Shown: piece after piece, positions 40,937 through 51,987 of the stretch
Position numbering within the stretch: the first letter of the stretch is position 1
How the letters are laid out: the number at the start of each line of letters is the position of its first letter
Assembly: GCA_017255395.1 (NCBI GenBank)
Contig: JAFKDC010000001.1
Location: 310,001-374,000 of the forward strand
DNA length: 64,000 nucleotides
Reading direction: 5' to 3'
Source: Enemella evansiae
GTDB lineage: Bacteria > Pseudomonadota > Alphaproteobacteria > Rhodobacterales > Rhodobacteraceae
Translations under genes and position numbers: made by a program
Notes under the pieces: generated by a model
Databases searched by the model: none
What the model saw: the letters and a program-made list of their open reading frames with translations, nothing else
Told to the model about the DNA's origin: nothing

Positions 40937-43858
40937 TCAGAGATCCTCTGCCGCCAGGCTCTGGCCGTCCGCAAACTCCAGCGTCTCGATGGCGTGCAGG
41001 ATCACCGTACCGGAGGGGCCGGTCGCCAGAAGGCGGCCTTCGGCGCGGGTGATGCTGTAGTCGGCGCGCAGGCCGGGCAGGATGGCGCGGTCATTGCCCG
41101 CGCCGCCGCCCAGCACGTCGGCGCCGCCGCCCGAGACCAGCACGTCGTCGCCGGCTCCGCCGAGCAGCACGTCTTCTTCCGGGGTGCCCTCGAGCCGCTG
41201 GGCGCCGCTGCCCGCGACCGCCGTCACGCCATTGGCGAAGGCCTCGGCGTCACGCTCTTCCCAGCCGTTCGGGCCGGAGGCGTTGAAGGCGGTCAGCATG
41301 TCCCAGCGTGGGTTGGTGTCGTCGAGATGCCGCAGCGCGCCCCAGGAGCCCCACTTCGACGCGGGGGCCACGTCGACAAAGGCGTTGAAGAGCGTGCCGC
41401 CGCTGGCCGTCCAGCCCGCCAGCAAAAGCTCGTAGAGTTTTGCCATCTCGGGGCTGTAGTTGAAGGCGGCGAAGAAGTCGGTCAGGCGTTCGTCGTCGAC
41501 CTGCGCGCCGTGGGCCGTCACATGGGTGCCGCCCTCGTACATCACCAGCCGCAGACCGGCGTCGCGTGCGGCACCCGCGTGATAGGGGAAGACCTCTTCG
41601 ACCAATTGCCGCAGAGAGCCTTCTTGCAGCGCCAGCGTCACCGGGGCGATGGCGGCGTCGAAGCGGGTGTCCTTGACGAATTCGCGCAGCGCCACGCGGC
41701 GCAGGCCCTGTGCCTCGCCCTCCGCCGTTGCCACCTCTTCGGAGCGGTCGAGCCATGCGTTCATGCGTTGCGCCATGTCCTCGCCGCCCATCTCGTAGCC
41801 GAAATAGCCGGTCACCGCGTAGGCGTCGAAGCTGTCGACGGGAGCCTTGCCCAGCTTCAGGAAGGCCAGCGGGGCCTGAAGGATCGTCTCTTCCAGCCCG
41901 GGCCAGCCGGTGTGGGTGGCGACCACGCGGATCAGGCGGCTGTTGTCCTCGAAGGCCTCGGACCAGAGGTCCATGACCTGTGCGGCTCGCATGCCGTAGA
42001 ACTGCGCCCAGCCGGTTTCCGATGGGCCCCAGAGCGCGGTCGCCTGATCGTTGGCCCAGACCGATTGCGGGAAGATGCGGTTCCAGACCTCGTTGGAGTA
42101 TTCGACGTAAGCCTTCAGGCGCGGGTCCAGCCCCTCTGCCACCATTCCGGCGAAGCGGCGGATGTAGTCGTCGTCGGCCATGTGCGGCATGGTGAACCAC
42201 GGGTCGGCGCCGATCCGGTTGGCCAGCCGGATCATCACCTCGGGCGGGACGCCCCATTCGGTCCATGTGGCGTCCGTCAGGCGCGGGCGATCCTCCCAGG
42301 TCTGGATCGGCGAGCCGTTGGTCATCATCCAGTCCATGAAGCGGACCGAGCGGAAGTCCTGCACCCGCTCCAGCCAGAGCGGGTTGAAGAGCGCGCCCGC
42401 CTCGTGCAGCGGCAGCATCTCTTCCCGGACGATGGCGATGTCCCGGATCGGGTCGGTGGCGTCCACGGCGGTCAGTTGCAGGCCGACGAGGCCCGCGCCC
42501 GGGTCGTAGCTGAAGGTGATGCGGCCCGGTTCCGGGCGGATGCGGCGGGCGCGGCCCGTCAGCGTCAGGTCGCCCTTGCCCGCGTAGGTCAGCACGTAGT
42601 CGCCGCGCAGGTACTCCGCCTCTTCGGGCTGGTCGGTCAAGAGCACGCTTTCCAGTGCGGTGACGCCTTCGGGCAGCGACAGGGGCCAGCCGTCCTCGGA
42701 CAGGTGGCCGCCCGCGCGCAGTTCCTCGGTGGAGACGGCGCCCCATTGGCCGCCCGCATGGCCGACCCATGGACGGGCGGTCTTCATCAGGTTCAGGAAG
42801 GGGTGCTGCGTGGACCAGTCCGCCAGCCCGTTCAGACCCATCCCCAGCGCGGGCAGGCCTTCGGGGCGCAGGCCCGGCGGTGGCAGGGCGACAGGCTGGC
42901 GTTCCGGCAGGGGCTCTGCGGCGGCGGCTTCGGGTGCGTCCGGCGCGCCCTCGGCCTCGGCGCGTTCCGCGGCGGGGTCTGGCGTGGCCTCCCACAGCGC
43001 GGCCGCGATCTCTGCGTAGTGCTCGACCAGCAGGGGGTGCAGGGTGGCGGGCGGGGCGAAGCCCTCGGGCGGGGGCGTCTCGTAGAGATGCGGCCAGACC
43101 GCCATGGCCGCCAGCAGGTAAAGCGTCGGCGTGCCGTGGCCGTCGGCGTCGGTATAAAGCGCCTCGGCGGGCATGTCCTCAAGCAAGCCGCCCTCTCCCA
43201 GCAGATCGGCCAGCGTCGAGGCGACGGGGATCAGCGTCACGCTGCGGTCGGGGCGCGCGGTGTTCAGGCTGTCGATGAGGTCGGTGTACCAGAGGTGATA
43301 GTCGCCCGCGTTGTGGTCCTGATAGCGGCGGGCGGCCTCGGGCGAGGGGGGGAAGCCGCCGGTCACGCTGCCGATCTCTGACCAGCCCTCGTAGAGGAAA
43401 AGCCGCGCGGCGGGTTCGGCTTCATGCACCCAGTCGAACAGCCGCAGCGTCGCGCCGAAGGGGCTTTCGCCCGAGGGGTTGTCTCCGTCATAGGGCACGT
43501 CGGGCAGTTGGTACTGGATGAAATTCGCGGGCGTCACGATCACCGCGTCGAAATCGGCGCTGCCGAAATCGCCCGAGGACCACGCCCCCTGCACGCCCGG
43601 GAAAGACCAGTTCGGCGCCGGCGGCAGGCTGTCGGCGAAGCTGCGCAGAAAGCCCCATTCGCCGTCCAGCGCCAGCCCGCGCCCGTCCGCGCGCGCCATC
43701 TGGCCCAGCCAGTAGGGCACGCTGGTGTGCTCTGACCGTTCCGAGAGGTGGTTCACCAGCGAATTGCCGAAGATGTAGACGCGGGCAGAATCCCGCTCTG
43801 CCCATGCGGGAAGCGCGGAAAGCGCCAGCGCGGCGGCGGCCAGCCATGTGCGGATCAT
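40937..43858 (-). CDS. Secreted SGNH/glycoside-hydrolase-like protein with C-terminal RTX repeats
   Basis: From ATG 43858 this is about 973 residues, beginning with a signal peptide (MIRTWLAAAALALSALPAWA). Next comes a region with an SGNH-like first block (VYIFGNSLVNHL). A Pro/Ala/Glu-rich linker follows (about 300-340), then a large domain containing YVEYSNEVWN, a pattern seen in some glycoside-hydrolase-like folds with a candidate catalytic Glu. The C-terminal 100 residues carry calcium-binding nonapeptide repeats (GTPEEDVLLGGAGDDVLVSG, GGGAGNDRA). It probably acts on, or binds, the extracellular polysaccharide made by this locus. An N-terminal Sec signal together with RTX repeats is an unusual mix, since RTX proteins usually leave by type I secretion. 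The exact activity is unknown. Confidence 0.75.
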   Translation of the reverse strand: MIRTWLAAAALALSALPAWAERDSARVYIFGNSLVNHLSERSEHTSVPYWLGQMARADGRGLALDGEWGFLRSFADSLPPAPNWSFPGVQGAWSSGDFGSADFDAVIVTPANFIQYQLPDVPYDGDNPSGESPFGATLRLFDWVHEAEPAARLFLYEGWSEIGSVTGGFPPSPEAARRYQDHNAGDYHLWYTDLIDSLNTARPDRSVTLIPVASTLADLLGEGGLLEDMPAEALYTDADGHGTPTLYLLAAMAVWPHLYETPPPEGFAPPATLHPLLVEHYAEIAAALWEATPDPAAERAEAEGAPDAPEAAAAEPLPERQPVALPPPGLRPEGLPALGMGLNGLADWSTQHPFLNLMKTARPWVGHAGGQWGAVSTEELRAGGHLSEDGWPLSLPEGVTALESVLLTDQPEEAEYLRGDYVLTYAGKGDLTLTGRARRIRPEPGRITFSYDPGAGLVGLQLTAVDATDPIRDIAIVREEMLPLHEAGALFNPLWLERVQDFRSVRFMDWMMTNGSPIQTWEDRPRLTDATWTEWGVPPEVMIRLANRIGADPWFTMPHMADDDYIRRFAGMVAEGLDPRLKAYVEYSNEVWNRIFPQSVWANDQATALWGPSETGWAQFYGMRAAQVMDLWSEAFEDNSRLIRVVATHTGWPGLEETILQAPLAFLKLGKAPVDSFDAYAVTGYFGYEMGGEDMAQRMNAWLDRSEEVATAEGEAQGLRRVALREFVKDTRFDAAIAPVTLALQEGSLRQLVEEVFPYHAGAARDAGLRLVMYEGGTHVTAHGAQVDDERLTDFFAAFNYSPEMAKLYELLLAGWTASGGTLFNAFVDVAPASKWGSWGALRHLDDTNPRWDMLTAFNASGPNGWEERDAEAFANGVTAVAGSGAQRLEGTPEEDVLLGGAGDDVLVSGGGADVLGGGAGNDRAILPGLRADYSITRAEGRLLATGPSGTVILHAIETLEFADGQSLAAEDL

Positions 43859-43952
43859 CGGGTCTGCCCTGTTTTTCTTGCCTCGCACCACTATGCCCCA
43901 AGGCGCGCGCTTCTCAAAGCGGGGTGCATGCGCGTCGGCGTGATTTCACGGG

Positions 43953-43980
43953 TTTTCATTTGACGCACGGGCATTATAGT
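43953..43980 (+). promoter_or_regulatory. Possible promoter of the leuA operon
   Basis: TTTTCA (43953-43958) and TATAGT (43975-43980) are 16 bases apart, just ahead of the leader start at 43988. A TTGACG box at 43960 is also present, but its spacing to TATAGT (9 bases) is too short. With such a short distance to the leader ATG, assignment is tentative. Confidence 0.3.
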
Positions 43981-43987
43981 GCGGCCC

Positions 43988-44074
43988 ATGTCGATGACCC
44001 TTCATATCGCAGACCCCGCGCGCCTTCCGGCGCCGTTTGCGCGTGGCATCGACCTGCTCCTAACCGGCCTCTGA
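43988..44074 (+). CDS. Leucine-rich leader peptide of the cupin-leuA operon
   Basis: This is a 28-codon frame from ATG 43988 (or ATG 43994) ending IDLLLTGL. Four of the last six codons before the stop are Leu (CTG CTC CTA, then CTC after Thr-Gly), including the rare CTA. The frame sits upstream of leuA and its last Leu and stop codons form the left arm of a hairpin (44068-44106). This is the classic layout of ribosome-mediated attenuation responding to charged tRNA-Leu. Confidence 0.65.
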   Translation: MSMTLHIADPARLPAPFARGIDLLLTGL

Positions 44075-44106
44075 GCGCGGCCAGTCTCGGCGCGCGTGCT
44101 CAGAGG
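44068..44106 (+). promoter_or_regulatory. Attenuator-like hairpin overlapping the leader stop codon
   Basis: Nine perfect pairs, CCTCTGAGC (44068-44076) with GCTCAGAGG (44098-44106). The left arm covers the last Leu codon and the stop of the leader, so a ribosome that finishes the leader blocks it while a ribosome stalled at the Leu codons does not. No U-run follows, so it may work through translation or an alternative pairing. The right arm contains an AGAGG ribosome-site-like sequence. Confidence 0.5.
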
Positions 44107-44152
44107 TAAGCGTGCCGCGCCGTCACACCCGCACATCCAAGGTTAGGACCCC

Positions 44153-44509
44153 ATGAAATCCGTAAAACTGGCTGAAAAGCTGGCGATGGTCTCGTCCCAC
44201 TGGGACCCGCATGTCATCGCCGATTACAACGACAACGACGTGATGGTCGTGAAAATCCAGGGCGAATACCCCTTTCACAAGCATGACACCACCGACGACT
44301 TCTTTTTCGTCCTCTCGGGCGAGATGGTGATGGAATATCAGGACGCCCCCCCGCAGACCGTGCGCGCGGGCGAGCTTGTGGTGGTGCCCCGGGGCGTCGT
44401 ACACCGGCCCCGCGCCGAGACGGAGGTGACGGTGCTGCTGATCGAGCCCAAGGGCGAACCCAACTCGGGCGACAGCGACCGCGAAGCCTCGATGAAACCG
44501 CGAATCTGA
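44153..44509 (+). CDS. Small cupin-domain protein
   Basis: This is a 118-residue single-domain cupin. Metal-binding residues are visible in FHKHDTTDDFFFVLSGE (two His and a downstream Glu) and in VPRGVVHRP (third His). The fold is about residues 25-100. ATG 44153 follows AGGA. It lies 15 bases upstream of leuA and downstream of the Leu leader, so it is co-regulated with leucine biosynthesis. The biochemical role of this cupin is not known; small cupins bind or isomerise small molecules. Confidence 0.82.
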   Translation: MKSVKLAEKLAMVSSHWDPHVIADYNDNDVMVVKIQGEYPFHKHDTTDDFFFVLSGEMVMEYQDAPPQTVRAGELVVVPRGVVHRPRAETEVTVLLIEPKGEPNSGDSDREASMKPRI

Positions 44510-44524
44510 CAGGGAAGAGACGAG

Positions 44525-46090
44525 ATGACCGACCAAGACAAGAACCGCGTGTTGATCTTTGACACGACCCTCCGCGACGGCGAACAGAGCCCCGGCGCCA
44601 CCATGACCCACGAGGAAAAGCTCGAGATCGCCGAGCTGCTCGACGACATGGGTGTCGACATCATCGAGGCGGGTTTCCCGATCGCCTCCGAGGGCGATTT
44701 CCGCGCCGTGAAGGAGATTGCCGAACGCTCGAAACAATCGGTGATCTGCGGGCTGGCGCGGGCGCAGCTGCCCGATATCGACCGCTGCTGGGAGGCGGTG
44801 AAACACGCGGAACGCCCGCGCATCCACACCTTCATCGGCACCTCGCCGCTGCACCGCGCCATTCCGAACCTGACGCAGGACGAGATGGCCGAGCGGATCG
44901 AGCAGACCGTGACCCATGCCCGCAACCTGACCGACAACGTGCAGTGGTCGCCCATGGACGCGACGCGGACCGAATGGGATTACCTCTGCCGCGTCATCGA
45001 GATCGCCATCAAGGCGGGCGCCACCACGATCAACATTCCCGACACCGTGGGCTACACCGCCCCGCGCGAGTCGGCCGACCTGATCCGTCGCCTGATCGAG
45101 ACGGTTCCGGGCGCCGACGAGGTGGTCTTTGCCACGCATTGCCACAACGACCTTGGCATGGCGACGGCGAACAGCCTCGCCGCCGTCGAGGCCGGTGCGC
45201 GCCAGATCGAATGCACGATCAACGGTCTGGGCGAGCGCGCGGGCAATACCGCGCTGGAAGAGGTGGTCATGGCGATGCGCGTGCGCAACGACATCATGCC
45301 CTTCTCCACCGGGATCGACACCAAGAAGATCATGCATATCTCGCGCCGCGTCGCGACGGTTTCCGGCTTCATCGTGCAGCCCAACAAGGCCATCGTCGGC
45401 AAGAATGCCTTCGCGCATGAAAGCGGCATCCACCAGGACGGGATGCTGAAGAACGCCGAGACCTTCGAGATCATGCGTCCCGAGGACGTGGGCCTTTCCG
45501 GCACTTCGCTGCCGCTGGGCAAGCACTCGGGCCGGGCCGCGCTGCGGGCCAAGCTGAAGGATCTGGGCACCGAGGTCGGGGACAACCAGCTGAAGGACAT
45601 CTTCGTCCGGTTCAAGGATCTGGCCGACCGCAAGAAAGAGGTCTTCGACGACGATGTGCTGGCGCTGGTTTCGGCCACGACCGAGGGCGCGGATGCGATC
45701 AGCCTCGTGAACCTCTCTGTCACCTGCGGCACCGGCGGTCCGGCGAAGGCCGAGATCGAGCTGGAGATCGACGGGCAGGACCTGACAGCCACCTCCGAGG
45801 GCGACGGGCCGGTCGATGCCTCGTTCAAGGCGGTGCGCGAGCTGCACCCGAACAAGGCGCGGCTTCAGCTGTATCAGGTGAACGCCGTGACGGCGGGGAC
45901 GGACGCGCAGGCGACGGTGTCCGTGCGGCTGGAAGAGGATGGCGTGATCGCCACCGGCCAGTCGGCGGATACCGACACGGTGGTGGCCTCGGTCAGGGCC
46001 TATATCCAGGCGCTCAATCGCCTGATCGTGCGCCGCGCCAAGGTCGGTGCGGGCGCCGACAAGCGCGAGATTTCATACAAGGAACTCTAA
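44525..46090 (+). CDS. leuA: 2-Isopropylmalate synthase
   Basis: This 521-residue enzyme condenses acetyl-CoA with 2-oxoisovalerate, the first committed step of leucine synthesis. The HMGL-like TIM barrel carries FDTTLRDGEQSPG with the catalytic Arg and metal Asp near residue 15, THCHNDLG with the metal His pair near 205, and NGLGERAGN. The C-terminal dimeric regulatory domain for leucine feedback (about 395-510) is complete. ATG 44525 follows AGGGAAGAGACGAG. A strong terminator follows at 46095. Control by both attenuation and feedback is likely. Confidence 0.96.
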   Translation: MTDQDKNRVLIFDTTLRDGEQSPGATMTHEEKLEIAELLDDMGVDIIEAGFPIASEGDFRAVKEIAERSKQSVICGLARAQLPDIDRCWEAVKHAERPRIHTFIGTSPLHRAIPNLTQDEMAERIEQTVTHARNLTDNVQWSPMDATRTEWDYLCRVIEIAIKAGATTINIPDTVGYTAPRESADLIRRLIETVPGADEVVFATHCHNDLGMATANSLAAVEAGARQIECTINGLGERAGNTALEEVVMAMRVRNDIMPFSTGIDTKKIMHISRRVATVSGFIVQPNKAIVGKNAFAHESGIHQDGMLKNAETFEIMRPEDVGLSGTSLPLGKHSGRAALRAKLKDLGTEVGDNQLKDIFVRFKDLADRKKEVFDDDVLALVSATTEGADAISLVNLSVTCGTGGPAKAEIELEIDGQDLTATSEGDGPVDASFKAVRELHPNKARLQLYQVNAVTAGTDAQATVSVRLEEDGVIATGQSADTDTVVASVRAYIQALNRLIVRRAKVGAGADKREISYKEL

Positions 46091-46094
46091 GCGG

Positions 46095-46128
46095 AACGCC
46101 GGGGCCATGACCCCGGCGTTTTCATTTT
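46095..46128 (+). terminator. Rho-independent terminator after leuA
   Basis: A perfect 10-bp stem AACGCCGGGG/CCCCGGCGTT (46095-46104 with 46111-46120), loop CCATGA, is followed by TTCATTTT. It lies five bases after the leuA stop codon and could also serve the convergent PhnA-family gene ending at 46143. Confidence 0.9.
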
Positions 46129-46142
46129 CGGCCCGATCTTGG

Positions 46143-46655
46143 TCAGGACTTCTTGACGAACTTCGTCAGGATGACGATGCGCTGCCCCTCGACCCGGCCC
46201 GAGATATGCTCGGCATTGTCCGGTTCCAGCGAGATCTTCCGCACGGCGGTGCCCTGTTTGGCGGTGAACCCGGCACCCTTGACCGGCAGGGCCTTGATCA
46301 GCGTCACGGAATCGCCGTTCTGCAGCACCGTGCCGTTGCAGTCGCGATGCACGACGGCATCGCCGGTGGGCTGATCCGCCTGCGCCCATTCCAGCACCTC
46401 GGGCTCCAGGTAGGCGATGTCCAGCAGGTCGTTCGCCCAGGCCGCGTCCAGCGCGGTCAGCAGGCGCCAGGCCAGGACCTGCTCTGCGGGTTCCGTGCTC
46501 CAGATCGCCTCGTTCAGGCACTGCCAGTGCGGCGCGTCCGTCGGCCCGTCGGCAACGCCCGCCGCACAGGTGGCGCACAGCGCGACTTCATCCTCTGCCG
46601 GGGCGACCGTGACGCGTTGTGTGTCTTCGGCCTTGCACAAGGCGCATGGGGTCAT
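46143..46655 (-). CDS. PhnA/YjdM-family zinc-ribbon protein
   Basis: From ATG 46655 with AGGAG eight bases upstream, this is 170 residues. The N-terminus has a zinc ribbon (CALCKAED, then CATCAAG). The C-terminal SH3-like PhnA domain contains DCNGTVLQNGDSVTLIKALPVKG and the conserved KQGTAVRKI. Despite the name, the family is not known to catalyse phosphonate breakdown and its function is unclear. It is a minus-strand gene converging on leuA. Confidence 0.85.
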   Translation of the reverse strand: MTPCALCKAEDTQRVTVAPAEDEVALCATCAAGVADGPTDAPHWQCLNEAIWSTEPAEQVLAWRLLTALDAAWANDLLDIAYLEPEVLEWAQADQPTGDAVVHRDCNGTVLQNGDSVTLIKALPVKGAGFTAKQGTAVRKISLEPDNAEHISGRVEGQRIVILTKFVKKS

Positions 46656-46768
46656 GGTCGGGTCTCCTGTCCGGCTTGCGCCCTGAAGACCCGACACCAG
46701 CCTGCCTGTCCATGCGTCGAAACGCGCCTGCTCTCCCGGCAGGGCGCCGCTCTCCTGCCTTCGGCCTG

Positions 46769-47209
46769 TCAGCCGCGCGCGAAGGTCTGCAAGGTGCCGC
46801 CGCCGATCAGGTGATCCAGCATGGCGCGCCGCGTGGCGATGTCGGCCGCGTTCAGCGCCCGGACTTCTTGCGGGGTCAGGTCGCGGCGGGCGTAGCCTTG
46901 CTGGCCGAGGCAGCGGTCCATGCCGGCCACCTCTCCGCCATAGCGCAGGGCCTCGCTGTTCGAGGCGACGATGACCGGGCCGACCACGAGGCCGCCCCAG
47001 AAGACGCTGCCGACGTAGTGGCCGGCGACGGTGTTATTGCCGCTGCGCTCCGCCGGCCCGAGGCAGGAAACGAAGGCCGCCCGGGCGCTGTGCAGGTTGG
47101 AGCCGGGCTGGAAGGGGACAGAGGGGCCGGGTGTCGGGGCCGCGCAGGCTGTGACGGTGGCAATGCAGAGAAATGCGCCAATGGCGCGAAATGGAACGAT
47201 GTTTTTCAT
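46769..47209 (-). CDS. Hypothetical lipoprotein
   Basis: From ATG 47209 this is 146 residues, with a lipoprotein signal (MKNIVPFRAIGAFLCIATVTAC), a plausible lipobox Cys at residue 22, and a Pro-rich linker after it. The mature part has a short hydrophobic Gly-containing stretch (GSVFWGGLVVGPVIVAS) and two further cysteines. I do not recognise the family. It probably sits in the periplasm, attached to a membrane. Confidence 0.68.
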   Translation of the reverse strand: MKNIVPFRAIGAFLCIATVTACAAPTPGPSVPFQPGSNLHSARAAFVSCLGPAERSGNNTVAGHYVGSVFWGGLVVGPVIVASNSEALRYGGEVAGMDRCLGQQGYARRDLTPQEVRALNAADIATRRAMLDHLIGGGTLQTFARG

Positions 47210-47316
47210 GGGTTTTGGGTAGCCTGCTACCCTTGGGGCGACAAGCCGGAAACCGGGCGCGGCGGTGAAATGCAAACCGGACGCCCCAGAGGGGGCGCCC
47301 GGTGGCGGTCAGGGGA

Positions 47317-49098
47317 TCACTCTCCCAGCGCGATGCCCTCGCGGCGCGGGTCCGCGCCGCCTTTCAGTCCGTCCTCGCCGATGGAGATCGCGTGCAGGCC
47401 AGAGGTCAGGTCGCGGACCGAAACCTCGAAGCCCATTTCTTCCAGCGCGCCCTGCATCTCGGCCATGGGGGTGCCTTCCTCAAGGTCGTAGGTGCCGAAG
47501 CGGTTCACCGCGTGCGGCATGGCCACGGCCTGCTGCACGTCCATGCCCCAGTCGACATGGGCCACGATGGCCTGCGCGACATAACCGATGATGCGCGACC
47601 CGCCGGGCGAGCCGATCACCAGCACCGGCGCGCCGTCCTGCCGCACGATGGTCGGCGCCATGGAAGAGCGCGGACGCTTGCCCGGCTCGACCCGGTTGGC
47701 GATGGGCACACCCGCCGAATGCGACTGGAAAGAGAAGTCCGTCAGCTCGTTGTTCAGCAGGAAGCCATTGGTCATCAGCCGCGAGCCAAAGCCGTTCTCG
47801 ATGGTCGTCGTCATCGACAGCGCATTGCCGTACTGGTCGACGATCGAGATATGCGAGGTCGAGGGGAACTCGATGCTCTGGTCGTCGGCCCAAAGCTGCG
47901 CGTGGTCCCATTCGGGCTCGCCGGGGCTGACCTCGGTCAGGGCCTTGTCGGTCTTCAGCAGCTCGGCGCGCGCGGACAGGTAATCCGGGTCCACCAGCCC
48001 GGCGGTGGGCATCGGGACGAAGTCGCTGTCAGCCATGTAGCGGCCCCGGTCGGCGAAGGCGAGGCGCGAGGCGTCGCCGATCACGCGCCATGTGTCGGCG
48101 CTGTCGGCCTCGCCCGGCTCCAGCGCGTTCATCATGCCGAGGATCTGCCCCACGGTCAGCGCGCCCGAAGACGGCGGACCCATGCCGCAGACCTCGAAGC
48201 CGCGGAAGTCGGCGCAGACCGCGTCCCGCTCGACCACGTCGTAGAGCGCGAGGTCCATCATCTCCATCACGCCGGCGTTGCCCTCGACCGCCTTCACGGT
48301 GTCGACGATGCCCTGCGCGATCTCTCCGGTGTAGAAGGCGTCGGGGCCTTCCTCGGCCAGCCGCTTCAGCACGTTGGCGTAATCCGGGTTGGTCAGTTGG
48401 CTGCCCTCGGCCAGCGGCTGGCCGTCGGGCAGGAAATAGGCGGCGGTGCTGTCGAAGCGCCCAAGTCGCTCGGCATCCCCGGCCACCAGGTCGGCAAGCC
48501 GGGGCGAGACGGCAAAGCCCTCCTCGGCCAGCGTGGTGGCGGCGTCGAAGAGGCTGGACCACTCGGCGGTGCCCCACTTCTCATGCGCGCGGTACATCAG
48601 CATGGGCGTGCCGGGAACGCCGACCGAGCGCCCGCCGACGACGGCGTCGAAGAAGCCCAACGGCTCTCCGGCTTCGTTCTGGAAAAGCTTCGGCGTGGCG
48701 GCCAGCGGGGCCTTTTCGCGCCCGTCCAGCGTGGTGATCTCGCCGGTCTCGCCATCGTGCCAGACGAGGAAGGCGCCCCCGCCGAGGCCGGAACTTTGCG
48801 GCTCGACCAGCCCCAGCACGGTTTGCACGGCGACCATGGCATCGGCGGCGGTTCCGCCCGCGCGCAGGACATCGGCCCCGGCGGCGACGGCGTGGGGGTT
48901 TGCGGCAGCGACCATCCATTCCTGTGCCTCGACGGGCTGGCCTGCGGCCTTGGCCTCGAGCGCGGCGGCGACTTCGGGAGAGATGGCGGCGAGGTCACCG
49001 CTGGAGGCGCCCTCGGGCGCGACGGCATCCGCCGCGTCCTGCGCGAAAGCCGCGCCGGACAGGCTGGTCGCGGCCAGCATGAGTGTCAGAAATCGCAT
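47317..49098 (-). CDS. ggt: Gamma-glutamyltransferase
   Basis: This 593-residue periplasmic enzyme hydrolyses or transfers the gamma-glutamyl group of glutathione and related peptides. It has a cleavable signal peptide (residues 1-19, ending AAFA). As an Ntn hydrolase it should self-cleave before Thr414 (PSTSHISIVDQYGN), giving large and small subunits. It keeps RPRSSMAPTIV (substrate serines) and GSPGGSRII (oxyanion glycines). Length is normal. ATG 49098 follows GGAGG at 7 bases, and an inverted repeat lies just upstream. It is transcribed alone on the minus strand. Confidence 0.94.
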   Translation of the reverse strand: MRFLTLMLAATSLSGAAFAQDAADAVAPEGASSGDLAAISPEVAAALEAKAAGQPVEAQEWMVAAANPHAVAAGADVLRAGGTAADAMVAVQTVLGLVEPQSSGLGGGAFLVWHDGETGEITTLDGREKAPLAATPKLFQNEAGEPLGFFDAVVGGRSVGVPGTPMLMYRAHEKWGTAEWSSLFDAATTLAEEGFAVSPRLADLVAGDAERLGRFDSTAAYFLPDGQPLAEGSQLTNPDYANVLKRLAEEGPDAFYTGEIAQGIVDTVKAVEGNAGVMEMMDLALYDVVERDAVCADFRGFEVCGMGPPSSGALTVGQILGMMNALEPGEADSADTWRVIGDASRLAFADRGRYMADSDFVPMPTAGLVDPDYLSARAELLKTDKALTEVSPGEPEWDHAQLWADDQSIEFPSTSHISIVDQYGNALSMTTTIENGFGSRLMTNGFLLNNELTDFSFQSHSAGVPIANRVEPGKRPRSSMAPTIVRQDGAPVLVIGSPGGSRIIGYVAQAIVAHVDWGMDVQQAVAMPHAVNRFGTYDLEEGTPMAEMQGALEEMGFEVSVRDLTSGLHAISIGEDGLKGGADPRREGIALGE

Positions 49099-49111
49099 GT
49101 GTTCACCTCCC

Positions 49112-49134
49112 GAGTGATTGTTTCGGGATCACTC
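49112..49134. promoter_or_regulatory. Inverted repeat just upstream of ggt
   Basis: GAGTGAT (49112-49118) and ATCACTC (49128-49134) are perfect 7-bp arms around a 9-base spacer, immediately upstream of the ggt ribosome site. It could be an operator or a 5' UTR hairpin. Confidence 0.35.
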
Positions 49135-49656
49135 AACCACGAGAGGCGAGTCGGGGAAACCCTGCGAGGGTGAACAGCGGCGGGCGGTGCCCGTGCGGAG
49201 AGGCACGGTTTGGGATGGTGTGCGGTGGCGGGAATGCGGGCTGGGTGGCGGATGGCTTCGACAGATGGCAGCGCGCTGTAGGCCGCCGGAGCATCTGGAA
49301 GCGATGCCGAGTCAGTCGGTCCCTGTCTCCAAAGCGGTCCACCACCGGGCGCGGAGCCAAGGCCGCAGGCCGCCGCGCCATCGCATGGCCGTTCCCCCGG
49401 CCCGGCGATTTGGCTGCCGACAGCGCGACCTGACGGGACTTCTACGGACTTTGCGGGGATAAACTGCCTTCCAGAGATGACAGATCGCCGGACCACGGCC
49501 CTGCGATGGCGCGGCTCATCGTGTCGTGACGGCCCGCGCGCCTGCGCACTGGGACAGGCGGCGCGGTCGCTAATGCGGAACGGCAGTGCGGCGTTGCTTG
49601 CGGACTCGCGGAGCGATGCCCCCGGTGCCATTCTTGCCCCTGTGGAGACCGTCGCC
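49135..49656. other. Intergenic region with no recognisable gene
   Basis: About 520 bases lie between the ggt start and the tex stop. Short open frames exist on both strands but none has a plausible protein or ribosome site. I saw no repeat or terminator here beyond the inverted repeat next to ggt. Confidence 0.55.

Positions 49657-51987
<2,331 letters not shown>

Noticed and set aside
43960-43980. TTGACG with TATAGT as the leuA promoter.
   Set aside because: Spacing of 9 bases is too short for a sigma-70 promoter; TTTTCA at 43953 with 16-base spacing fits better, though weakly.
49086-49631. Minus-strand frame of about 180 codons between ggt and tex.
   Set aside because: It overlaps the ggt start region, has no credible start signal and an unstructured composition.
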